This document shows positions 1-5,727 of a DNA stretch of 5,727 nucleotides, piece by piece. Source of the stretch: Geobacter sp. UBA698. Lineage in GTDB: Bacteria; Desulfobacterota; Desulfuromonadia; Geobacterales; Pseudopelobacteraceae. The notes beneath the pieces are model-generated. The model was not told the origin of the DNA. It was given only the letters and a program-made list of their open reading frames with translations, and did not search any database. The stretch lies in NCBI GenBank assembly GCA_002298925.1, contig DBMM01000061.1:15967-21693 (forward strand). The letters run 5' to 3'. How positions within the stretch are numbered: the stretch's first letter is position 1; the number at the start of each line of letters is the position of its first letter. The translations under genes were made by a program, and so were the position numbers.

Positions 1-552
1 CCGGAATTGGATGGTACGGATGTCTGCCGCTCAATCCGCGCCGGTTCGGATGTTCCGATCATTTTCCTTTCATCACGGGATGACGAGATCGACCGTATCG
101 TAGGGCTTGAGCTGGGTGGCGACGACTATGTCACCAAGCCGTTCAGCCCCCGCGAACTGCTGGCCCGTGTCAAGGCTGTCCTGCGGCGCAGGGTGGCGGT
201 TAATGGGGCTGGAAGCAACGATGTGCCGCCAATGCCTACCACAGAGGAAATTCGGCATGGCCGGCTGAGTCTGGATCTTGACCGCTTTCAGGCCCGCTGG
301 GGTGATAGGGAGGTGGCGCTTACCGTGACTGAATTTGGTATCCTGCGCACCCTGTTGGGATATCCGGGCAAGGTCTTTTCCCGTGATGAACTCATGACCG
401 GCGCTTACGAGCACGATACCCACGTTACCGATCGGACCATAGACAGTCATGTCCGCCGCATCAGGCGCAAATTTTCCGAAGCCGGGGGAGACCCGGTTGA
501 AACGGTGCATGGCGTCGGCTACAAACTCGGCCCCTGTCTCGAGGAGAAATGA
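1..552 (+). CDS. OmpR/PhoB-family response regulator, 5' partial
   Basis: This is the DNA-binding output half of a two-component system. The reading frame is open from base 1, so the gene starts upstream. The 183 visible residues begin inside the receiver domain with PELDG. They continue through the switch serine region (FLSSRDDE, bases 64-87) and the conserved lysine of TKPF (codon 136-138). The phosphoacceptor aspartate should lie in the missing roughly 50-60 residues. After a linker of about 20 residues comes a winged-helix domain (about bases 256-540), with LTVTEFGIL, a recognition-helix stretch DRTIDSHVRRIRRKF, and the wing motif VETVHGVGYKLG typical of OmpR/PhoB proteins. The stop codon abuts the start of the histidine kinase, its presumed phosphodonor. 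Close relatives could be CreB- or ChvI-like, but the subfamily and target promoters cannot be fixed from this fragment. Confidence 0.95.
   Translation, partial: PELDGTDVCRSIRAGSDVPIIFLSSRDDEIDRIVGLELGGDDYVTKPFSPRELLARVKAVLRRRVAVNGAGSNDVPPMPTTEEIRHGRLSLDLDRFQARWGDREVALTVTEFGILRTLLGYPGKVFSRDELMTGAYEHDTHVTDRTIDSHVRRIRRKFSEAGGDPVETVHGVGYKLGPCLEEK
541..546 (+). promoter_or_regulatory. Ribosome binding site of the histidine kinase
   Basis: GAGGAG lies 6 bases before the ATG at 553, inside the last codons of the response regulator. It supports the ATG at 553 as the kinase start and implies translational coupling of regulator and kinase. Confidence 0.75.
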
Positions 553-2181
553 ATGAGCTGGAGGCCGCGTCTCAGCACCATTTTGCTCTTTATCAATTTG
601 GGTATCCTACTCCTTCCGCTAGGCTGCATCAGTGCGCTGCGTCTCTATGAGAGCGAGCTTGTCAGGCGCACCGAATCGGAACTAATCTCCCAGGGCACGT
701 TGATCGGCGCTGCCTACCGCGAAGAGTTGCTGCAGCTCTTTTCATCCGCCAGTAATGCTGCTGTAGGCGCTGCTTCCGGTTCGTACGGATTGCCTGCGGC
801 GATTCTCCCCCAACAGTCCTCCTATGATAGGGCACCTCAAAAATATCATCCCATTTCACCTGAACTTGACATTGCTGGCGAGATTATCCGGCCGCCGGCT
901 CCGGCTGCCGTTGCCTCGCTTACATCTCCCGACCGGTTTGCGATTGGAGCGGGCCGAAGAATCACACCGATGTTGCACAGCAGCAAGGATGTCACCCTTG
1001 TGGGCATCCGCGTTCTCGATTTTCATGGAACAGTTGTGTCCACCACGGGTGGAGAGCTGGGATCATCCCTGACAAACCGTGAAGAAGTCCGGAAGGCGCT
1101 TGCCGGAAAATATGCCAGCCTCCTCCGGCAGCGGCTTAGCGATGAAGCGCAGCCCGTTGTAACCTCCCTGAGCCGCGGTAATCTGCTGCGTGTCTTTGTG
1201 TGTATGCCGATAGTTCATGAAGGGCGCGTTTTCGGCGCGGTCATGCTTTCCCGCACTCCCTTGGACATCCGCAAGGCGCTCTACCTGGTTCGCGGCCAGA
1301 TTGCGATTGCAGCGGCCGTACTCATCGGGGTGGTGCTGATTATCACGATCCTCACCTCGATCACTGTCAACCACCCTCTCAAGGCACTGGTGCGGCAGGC
1401 GGAGCGTATCGTTCAAGGCGAGAAGGTCGGACCACTCGTGCCGGACAAATCGGGCATCCATGAAATTGCCCAGCTTTCCCAGGCGGTCTCGGCTATGGCA
1501 AAGACCCTGGAAGAACGGACGGACTACATTCGTACCTTTGCTGCAAACGTATCGCATGAATTCAAGACGCCGCTGACCTCCATTCGCGGCACCGTCGAAT
1601 TGCTGGAAGACCATTTGCAGAGCATGTCCGATGATGAGCGCAATCGTTTTTTACGGATCATTGCTTCGGATACGGAACGTCTTGAGCGGTTGGTACGCCG
1701 TTTGCTTGAGCTTGCTCGTGCTGATACTTCAACGGCGGGTGATGAGCGAATCGACGCAATTGCCGTATTGAAATCGCTGGTGCAGCGCTATGGTGAACAA
1801 GGCACGCTGATTTCCCTGGAAGGCGAGGAGTCCCCGGTTCCCGTTAAAATGGGTCGCGAGGTTTTCGAGTCGCTTGTGACGAACATGATCGAGAATGCGC
1901 GCCAGCATGGTGGGGAAGGGGTGAGGATCAACATCACTGGCCATGTGCTGGAAATGCCGGATGACAAGGCTTTTGAGCTGAATATCCGTGATGATGGTCC
2001 GGGAATTTCTCCGGGAAATAGGGACAAGGTTTTTCGTCCGTTTTTCACCACAGCCCGCGAAAGTGGAGGGAGCGGGTTGGGGCTTTCCATCGTACAGGCA
2101 TTGTTGCATGCCCACGGTGGCTCAATCTTACTGGAGCCGAGCGACAAGGGCGCCTGGTTCAAGGTGAGGGTGCCGGTATGA
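553..2181 (+). CDS. Membrane sensor histidine kinase (HAMP-HisKA-HATPase)
   Basis: This 542-residue inner-membrane kinase should autophosphorylate on histidine and pass the phosphate to the regulator encoded just upstream. A hydrophobic helix at about residues 8-28 is followed by an extracytoplasmic region of about 215 residues. A second membrane helix (about 249-272) leads into a HAMP linker (about 273-325). The dimerisation/phosphoacceptor segment carries SHEFKTPLTSIRG with His335. The catalytic domain shows the N box (NMIENARQHGG, Asn448), the G1 box DDGPGIS (480-486), the F-box-like VFRPFFTT and the G2 box GSGLGLSIV (from 506), so all catalytic motifs look intact. The late sensor region (GIRVLDFHGTVVSTT, then RVFVCMPIVHEGRVFGAVMLSRTP) resembles a Cache/PDC-type PAS-like fold. 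That is inference, and the ligand is unknown. The ATG at 553 follows directly after the regulator's stop and has a good ribosome binding site. General style recalls CreC/ChvG-type kinases, but I do not assign a symbol. Confidence 0.95.
   Translation: MSWRPRLSTILLFINLGILLLPLGCISALRLYESELVRRTESELISQGTLIGAAYREELLQLFSSASNAAVGAASGSYGLPAAILPQQSSYDRAPQKYHPISPELDIAGEIIRPPAPAAVASLTSPDRFAIGAGRRITPMLHSSKDVTLVGIRVLDFHGTVVSTTGGELGSSLTNREEVRKALAGKYASLLRQRLSDEAQPVVTSLSRGNLLRVFVCMPIVHEGRVFGAVMLSRTPLDIRKALYLVRGQIAIAAAVLIGVVLIITILTSITVNHPLKALVRQAERIVQGEKVGPLVPDKSGIHEIAQLSQAVSAMAKTLEERTDYIRTFAANVSHEFKTPLTSIRGTVELLEDHLQSMSDDERNRFLRIIASDTERLERLVRRLLELARADTSTAGDERIDAIAVLKSLVQRYGEQGTLISLEGEESPVPVKMGREVFESLVTNMIENARQHGGEGVRINITGHVLEMPDDKAFELNIRDDGPGISPGNRDKVFRPFFTTARESGGSGLGLSIVQALLHAHGGSILLEPSDKGAWFKVRVPV
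2163..2170 (+). promoter_or_regulatory. Ribosome binding site of the DUF2809-type gene
   Basis: GGTGAGGG ends 7 bases before the ATG at 2178, within the end of the kinase gene. Together with the ATGA overlap it supports translational coupling and the choice of 2178 as start. A second ATG follows directly at 2181. Confidence 0.55.
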
Positions 2182-2600
2182 TGGCAACCAGTAGAGTTGC
2201 GGGAAGGCAGAACATGCTCCTTGTTTGTCTTTTGTTGGTGATTATGGCGGGTTTGGGATCACGAATGATCCACACCGGTTTCCCGATTGTGGATAAATAT
2301 GTGGGCGATGCGTTGTATGCGGTTATGGTCTTTCTGCTTATTTCCCTTTTTTCAACGTCTCTGTCGCCACGCGTGCGAGCTTGTGCGGCCCTGATCATCA
2401 TGACGGCGCTTGAGGTGTTTCAGTTGACGTTACTGCCACGGGAAATGAGCAATAGTTCACACATCATGGTGAGGGTGACCGGACGGTTGCTGGGTACCAT
2501 GTTTAGCTGGCTGGATCTGATGGCTTATTACGTGGGAATTACCTTGGCTTTGTTTGCCGATCATTACTGGCTTACTACAATACGGGAGAAAGACGGGTAA
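2178..2600 (+). CDS. Small integral membrane protein, DUF2809-like
   Basis: This 140-residue protein has about four hydrophobic segments, at roughly residues 13-30, 43-62, 67-85 and 108-127. The order of features matches my recollection of DUF2809 proteins: an early segment ending near GLGSRM, then VDKYVGDALYAVMVFLLISL, then an acidic residue in the third helix followed by FQL (ALEVFQLTLL). These are short four-helix inner-membrane proteins of unknown function, sometimes labelled YjgA-like in databases. The gene overlaps the kinase stop by four bases (ATGA), so the two are very likely co-translated. This makes the protein a candidate accessory of the kinase, for example a membrane partner or modulator, although family membership alone shows no such role. 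The family call rests on pattern memory. Length and topology are seen directly. Confidence 0.75.
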   Translation: MMATSRVAGRQNMLLVCLLLVIMAGLGSRMIHTGFPIVDKYVGDALYAVMVFLLISLFSTSLSPRVRACAALIIMTALEVFQLTLLPREMSNSSHIMVRVTGRLLGTMFSWLDLMAYYVGITLALFADHYWLTTIREKDG

Positions 2601-2606
2601 CTATGT

Positions 2607-3209
2607 ATGAAAACAAAACAGGTAGCTTCGGTTCTCATTGCTGCAATTGCGGCAGCAGCAGCGACTCAGGATATTCCAATGGCGTGTGCCGATAACGTTA
2701 ATCCTTCCTCGTCTCATTCTGCAGCGGTTCTCGACAGTGCCCGCTCCTCGGAGCGACTCTACAACCTGCCCGGACTCAATAATGTCGGGCGTGTCGAGCC
2801 CGGCATCTTTCGTGGCGCGCAGCCCGGCAAGGACGGCTACGCCACTCTGAAGCGGATGGGTATCAAGACGGTGATTGACCTGCGCACAACAGCGAGCGAA
2901 AAAAAACAGGTAGAGGCTGCGGGGATGCAAGCCATTGCCGTTCCCATCGTGATGAGCCGCAAAGGTTTGAGAGAAAAGGTCGACCGGGTGGTGGCTCTGA
3001 TGGCTGATCCCGCCAATCAGCCGGTTTTTGTCCATTGCCGCCATGGCCAAGATCGCACCGGAATCGTAGTGGCGGCCTACCGTATGAAACAACTGGGGTG
3101 GTCTCTGGCGGATGCCGAGGCGGAGATGCAGACCTTCGGTTTTAACGATCTGTGGATAAATTTCAAAAGGTTTATCCGCCAGTACGGGACGGAGATCGCC
3201 AAAAAGTAA
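2607..3209 (+). CDS. Exported tyrosine/dual-specificity-type phosphatase
   Basis: This 200-residue protein carries the Cys-based phosphatase signature HCRHGQDRTG, with nucleophile Cys144 and phosphate-binding Arg150 in the C-X5-R loop. The upstream elements VGRVEPGIFRGAQP and MGIKTVIDLRTTASE match the start of the fold in bacterial dual-specificity and SIW14-like phosphatases. The N-terminus (MKTKQ, an Ala-rich hydrophobic stretch, then MACA before DN) looks like a Sec signal with possible cleavage after Ala28, so the enzyme probably acts in the periplasm. A general-acid aspartate is not obvious: the loop where one is often found reads AVPIVMSRKG. The substrate could be a phosphoprotein, an inositol phosphate or a lipid phosphate; the sequence does not decide. 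The start at 2607 lies 6 bases after the previous stop. Its ribosome binding site is weak (CGGG at 2594-2597), so it may depend on upstream translation. Confidence 0.88.
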   Translation: MKTKQVASVLIAAIAAAAATQDIPMACADNVNPSSSHSAAVLDSARSSERLYNLPGLNNVGRVEPGIFRGAQPGKDGYATLKRMGIKTVIDLRTTASEKKQVEAAGMQAIAVPIVMSRKGLREKVDRVVALMADPANQPVFVHCRHGQDRTGIVVAAYRMKQLGWSLADAEAEMQTFGFNDLWINFKRFIRQYGTEIAKK

Positions 3210-3245
3210 GCCTGGAATAAGTGCTGTATTGGATAAATTGTCCTC

Positions 3246-3251
3246 AAGGAG
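3246..3251 (+). promoter_or_regulatory. Ribosome binding site fixing the C92 hydrolase start
   Basis: AAGGAG lies 7 bases before the ATG at 3259. It decides between that ATG and an in-frame TTG at 3229, which has no comparable site and would place ten extra residues in front of a well-formed signal peptide. Confidence 0.8.
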
Positions 3252-3258
3252 TCTTTCA

Positions 3259-4752
3259 ATGAAACGCAAGCTGTTCGCATCCCTCCTCCTGTTTTCCTTT
3301 CTTTTGCCTCTTCCGGTTTTTGCCGTTGATGTCTGCCAGCAGCACCGCATGACTGTCCACGGAACCACCCGTGAAACGGTGGAAAGCTCGCTTAAAAGGG
3401 AAGTTGAGGAATTTCGGCGTCTGGCGGAACGGGCTTTGATGCTGCGGGCCGAGACCATCAAGGTCGGCAGAGCGATCAAGGATAAGATGGATAAGGGGAA
3501 ACCGTTGAGTGGCGATGATATTGCCCGGATCAACACTGGCATCATCGAACATCTGGCGCTACGCAAGGACCTGCTCGCAGTGGCGGAAGCTCACGAATGC
3601 TGGCTGGATGGTTCGGAAAAGGAATCACTGCGGCAAGGCATCACACCGGAATCGCGCCTGACCGGCGTGATGCTTTCACTTTCTTCCGCTATGCTGCTTT
3701 ATGACAACTACTTGCTGGCTATTTCGCTCTTTGAGGGTGACAGCAAGCTGCGGCGCATCCTTAACGAGCACGATCCGGGTTATCAGGTGAAAAGCGCCGA
3801 GTTGGCAAAAATCACCATGAATTATAACTCAATAAGCAACCGGGTCCGGGTGCGCAGGGCGATCAAGTTCTACGAGCGCGCAACGGTGCATTCAATCAGG
3901 CCGCTGGCCGTAAGCCGGGAAGCCGAATACCTCAAGATGCTGATTGCCCAGAGTCCCTCCTATTCCATGGTCAAGAAGTGGTCTCCGATGTATGTGGTTG
4001 GCCGCAAGGTGGGATTTCTTGGCGGCGTTACGAGCGATTCCATGACTACTATGGAGCGGGAAGGTGTCAGTTTGTTCAGCATGGTTTTCGGCAATGCTGT
4101 TGGGCTGGTTGAGACCCGCAAGGGTAAACTCTACAAAAATAAAGACGCGCAGGCCGATATCAGCGGCAGCCTGAAGGCGGGCGACATCCTGCTGGAGAAA
4201 ACTCCTTTTCGGCTAACCGACAAGTTGATCCCCGGCTATTGGGGGCATGCGGCGGTCTGGGTGGGCACCGAGGCCGAATTAAAGGAACTGGGCATCTGGA
4301 ATCATCCGGTGGTGACCCGTTATCGTGACGAGATTCGCGAGGGAAGGATGGTGGTAGAGGCGTTGCGTTCGGGGGTGGAGATGAATACCCTGCAGCATTT
4401 CCTCAATGTTGACAGTGTCGGGGTTCTGCGAAAACCGAACCAGAGTCGGGAAACTCGCGCCAATACGGTCATCCAGGCATTGCGGCAGGTGGGGAAACCC
4501 TATGATTTCAATTTTGAGGTGGAATCAAAAGGGCGCGTCTACTGTTCAAAACTGGTGTATCTGAGCTACACCGGCATTGACTGGCCCACAAAGAAATCCA
4601 TGGGCCGCACTACCTTTACTCCCGACGATGTGGCGATCAAGGCTGCCAAGGACCATGCTTTGCAACTGGTGACCTTTTACCATGACGGCAAACGGGTTAA
4701 TAATGCCCCGACCGTGCGCATGGCTGAGTTGATGGGGGTGTCAGCTAAATAG
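3259..4752 (+). CDS. Exported YiiX/YebB-like (C92) cysteine hydrolase
   Basis: This is a 497-residue exported protein. Residues 1-22 (MKRKLF, a Leu/Phe-rich core, then PVFA before VD) form a clear signal peptide. The C-terminal part, about residues 305-480, matches the permuted NlpC/P60-type hydrolases of the YiiX/YebB group. It opens with LKAGDILLEK, carries the His in GYWGHAAVWVG (His330), a VVEAL strand (Glu367, candidate third residue) and the Cys in VYCSKLVYLSY (Cys429). His before Cys is the permuted order. Such enzymes may cleave amide or ester bonds in peptidoglycan, peptides or lipids; the substrate is unknown. The roughly 280-residue region in front is mostly helical and charged, has a hydrophobic stretch at about 134-156, and I do not recognise it. 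Cys26 and Cys114 could form a disulfide. YiiX itself is only about 200 residues, so this is an extended form. It follows the phosphatase gene after 49 bases and is probably the last gene of the operon. Confidence 0.88.
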   Translation: MKRKLFASLLLFSFLLPLPVFAVDVCQQHRMTVHGTTRETVESSLKREVEEFRRLAERALMLRAETIKVGRAIKDKMDKGKPLSGDDIARINTGIIEHLALRKDLLAVAEAHECWLDGSEKESLRQGITPESRLTGVMLSLSSAMLLYDNYLLAISLFEGDSKLRRILNEHDPGYQVKSAELAKITMNYNSISNRVRVRRAIKFYERATVHSIRPLAVSREAEYLKMLIAQSPSYSMVKKWSPMYVVGRKVGFLGGVTSDSMTTMEREGVSLFSMVFGNAVGLVETRKGKLYKNKDAQADISGSLKAGDILLEKTPFRLTDKLIPGYWGHAAVWVGTEAELKELGIWNHPVVTRYRDEIREGRMVVEALRSGVEMNTLQHFLNVDSVGVLRKPNQSRETRANTVIQALRQVGKPYDFNFEVESKGRVYCSKLVYLSYTGIDWPTKKSMGRTTFTPDDVAIKAAKDHALQLVTFYHDGKRVNNAPTVRMAELMGVSAK

Positions 4753-4803
4753 ATGGAAGGTCGGATTCGTTGCGATCATTTGTAATGTGATTTTTTAGAT
4801 AGT

Positions 4804-4839
4804 ATAAAATCGGGTGGGCAGGCTGTTTTGCCCACCCGA
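4804..4839 (-). terminator. Hairpin terminator, best fit for the minus-strand gene
   Basis: A perfect 11-bp inverted repeat (TCGGGTGGGCA at 4810-4820, TGCCCACCCGA at 4829-4839) encloses an 8-base loop. Read on the minus strand, the stem is followed by TTTTAT (4809-4804), as in an intrinsic terminator, and lies 24 bases beyond the stop at 4864. On the plus strand the stem is followed by CGAAAAAA with no T-run. It can still block or stabilise the 3' end of the plus-strand operon, but it is not a textbook terminator for it. Confidence 0.75.
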
Positions 4840-4863
4840 CGAAAAAATACGAGATTCAAGGTG

Positions 4864-5343
4864 CTAGTACTTTTGCTCCTGTGTCTCTTTGTACACAACC
4901 TTACCGTTTTTCTTGACTTGGAGGATGCAGGCTGTGACACTGCAACTCCATTCCGTTTGGACAACTGTTTTTGGCAAAACCATCACCGTACCTTGTCCGC
5001 GATTTCCTGTCCCTCCATCGAATTCATAGTTCACAATTGATGAATCAGGCTCGAACGATACGCCGTATCCGATGTATTCATCAAAGTATAGATGATTTCC
5101 CTCACTTTCAAAAACAAGCTCGACTAATATCGGTGTCTTTGCCTGGGTCTCCTTTTGAACGGTGAAATAGCGCCTGGCTTTTTTGCTGTAGTGAAAGTTT
5201 TTGTCGAACTTTGCAATGCTTTTAAACATTCGTATTTCGTCCTTGGTCAATGTACTTTCTTCGACCGTCACCTTTTCAGCAGCTTCACAAATGTGAAATG
5301 AGGTGATGAAAATTGAAACAGCAAGTAATATACGAAAAAACAT
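4864..5343 (-). CDS. Small secreted protein, family not recognised
   Basis: This 159-residue protein has an N-terminal signal peptide (MFFR, hydrophobic core, then HICEA before AEK) with likely cleavage after Ala21, so the mature part of about 138 residues should be periplasmic or released. The mature region alternates charged and beta-prone stretches (TPILVELVFES, LYFDEYIGYGVSFEP, QGTVMVLPKTVVQTEW). It carries a close cysteine pair, Cys134 and Cys139, in WSCSVTACIL, which could form a disulfide. The C-terminus is Lys/Gln/Glu-rich. The start is supported by AGAGGA (plus-strand tcctct at 5353-5358), 9 bases upstream. It converges on the operon, with only 111 bases between the two stops. Base composition is lower in GC than the operon (about 42% in the line at 5041), which may mark a separate history. 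No function is assigned. Confidence 0.8.
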   Translation of the reverse strand: MFFRILLAVSIFITSFHICEAAEKVTVEESTLTKDEIRMFKSIAKFDKNFHYSKKARRYFTVQKETQAKTPILVELVFESEGNHLYFDEYIGYGVSFEPDSSIVNYEFDGGTGNRGQGTVMVLPKTVVQTEWSCSVTACILQVKKNGKVVYKETQEQKY

Positions 5344-5352
5344 GTATTGTTT

Positions 5353-5358
5353 TCCTCT
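5353..5358 (-). promoter_or_regulatory. Ribosome binding site of the minus-strand secreted protein
   Basis: AGAGGA on the minus strand, 9 bases before the ATG at 5343, supports this start and this strand. Confidence 0.65.
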
Positions 5359-5368
5359 TTATGTTGAA

Positions 5369-5399
5369 ATTATCATGTTCAAAGCAGTGTGCGATGCAA
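5369..5399 (-). promoter_or_regulatory. Possible sigma70-type promoter of the minus-strand gene
   Basis: On the minus strand, TTGCAT (5399-5394) and GATAAT (5374-5369) are separated by 19 bases. The -10 matches consensus at five of six positions. The -35 matches only three, and the spacer is long. It would start transcription about 20 bases before the ATG. In such AT-rich DNA chance matches are common, so this is tentative. Confidence 0.3.
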
Positions 5400-5653
5400 T
5401 TTTATAAATATAATATTATTAAATTTTGTTTATGTTTAAAGATTCTGATGGCGTGCGTGGTATAAGGCCTAAAAATTGTCGAGTTACTTGTTTTGTTTCT
5501 GTTGCCGGATTTTTTAACTGCTTTCAGGTACTATAAATTGGTTTGGTTTTATATGCAAAAATATTTGTTTTGATAAATTCATAATGAAATGTTAAGGGAT
5601 ATGCCTGTCGGTGTAGGTAATAAGTTATATATGAGTGTACACAGAATGATGTT

Positions 5654-5660
5654 GAGGGAG
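5654..5660 (+). promoter_or_regulatory. Ribosome binding site of the ABC ATPase gene
   Basis: GAGGGAG lies 5 bases before the ATG at 5666, and supports both this start and the reading of the short tail as a real gene. Confidence 0.7.
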
Positions 5661-5665
5661 ATTCG

Positions 5666-5727
5666 ATGATAGATGTAAAAAACCTGGTGTTTGAGTATCC
5701 CGGAACACGGGCTTTGGACGATGTTTC
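5666..5727 (+). CDS. ABC transporter ATP-binding protein, 3' partial
   Basis: Only the first 20 codons lie in the window and the frame is open to the end. The visible start, MIDVKNLVFEYPGTRALDDV, has the layout common to ABC ATPase subunits: a first beta strand (IDVKNLVF), an aromatic A-loop residue (Tyr11) that stacks on adenine, and the ALDDV segment that precedes the Walker A strand. The Walker A, signature and Walker B motifs lie outside the window, so activity and transport substrate cannot be judged. The short lead-in resembles CcmA-type exporter ATPases as a broad class. The good ribosome binding site and the AT-rich spacer before it suggest that it begins a new transcription unit. Confidence 0.8.
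   Translation, partial: MIDVKNLVFEYPGTRALDDV

Larger units (their letters stand above)
5344..5665. other. AT-rich gene-free spacer between divergent genes
   Basis: These 322 bases separate the minus-strand secreted-protein gene from the plus-strand ABC gene, so promoters for both should lie here. GC content falls to about 23% in the lines at 5401 and 5521. I see no convincing coding sequence, RNA gene, terminator or repeat array. Only the tentative minus-strand promoter near 5369-5399 stands out. No good -35/-10 pair was found for the plus-strand gene, although TTATAT at 5625-5630 could serve as a -10. Confidence 0.6.

Noticed and set aside
1063..1614. Minus-strand open frame of 183 codons inside the kinase gene
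   Set aside because: It is antisense to the sensor, HAMP and His-box regions of an intact kinase and shows no family features.
3229..3258. Earlier TTG start adding ten residues to the C92 hydrolase
   Set aside because: No ribosome binding site precedes it, and it would put extra residues before a normal signal peptide. The ATG at 3259 has AAGGAG at ideal spacing.
2601..3566. Long minus-strand open frame of 321 codons
   Set aside because: It runs antisense across the phosphatase and the start of the hydrolase, both of which have clear family motifs. Its translation is Arg/Ser/His-rich and has no recognisable domain.
4828..5040. Plus-strand 70-codon open frame opposite the secreted-protein gene
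   Set aside because: It begins within the terminator hairpin, has no ribosome binding site, and is a shadow of the minus-strand gene.
5410..5419. ATAATATTAT palindrome in the spacer
   Set aside because: Such pure A/T palindromes are common by chance in DNA of about 23% GC.
5361..5465. Possible 34-codon Cys-rich plus-strand small gene
   Set aside because: No ribosome binding site precedes the ATG, composition is that of the AT-rich spacer, and it overlaps the likely promoter of the minus-strand gene.
5635..5642. GTGTACAC palindrome 23 bases before the ABC gene, as a possible operator
   Set aside because: A perfect 8-base palindrome is expected about once by chance in a 320-base spacer. There is no second copy and no nearby regulator gene in view.

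Overview
The window looks like part of a Gram-negative chromosome, probably a proteobacterium. Export signals, a two-component system with an extracytoplasmic sensor, ATGA-type gene coupling and AGGAG-like ribosome binding sites all fit. A Desulfuromonadales/Geobacter-like host is possible, but this is an impression from protein style and not something the sequence proves. Coding sequence on the left is fairly GC-rich: sampled 60-base lines at 1381 and 4201 are about 60-63% GC. The right side is much poorer: about 42% in the line at 5041 and about 23% in the lines at 5401 and 5521.

Positions 1-4752 hold five same-strand genes that read as one operon. They are an OmpR/PhoB-type response regulator (5' end missing), a membrane sensor histidine kinase, a small DUF2809-type membrane protein, an exported tyrosine/dual-specificity-type phosphatase, and an exported cysteine hydrolase of the YiiX/YebB (C92, permuted NlpC/P60) type. 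The first three are tightly packed: regulator and kinase abut, and kinase and membrane protein overlap by 4 bases. The last two follow at gaps of 6 and 49 bases. No promoter is evident inside the operon; the expected one lies upstream of the window.

Positions 4753-4863 contain a perfect 11-bp hairpin whose T-run lies on the minus-strand side. It fits best as the terminator of the convergent minus-strand gene at 4864-5343, which encodes a small unrecognised secreted protein. An AT-rich, gene-free spacer (5344-5665) follows. At 5666 the first 20 codons of an ABC transporter ATP-binding protein begin and run off the window.

Inference: the operon joins envelope sensing (kinase and regulator) to three envelope or periplasmic products. 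This suggests a surface or cell-wall response module, but the signal, the regulated genes and the enzyme substrates cannot be read from the sequence. No mobile element, CRISPR array, tRNA or rRNA was seen.
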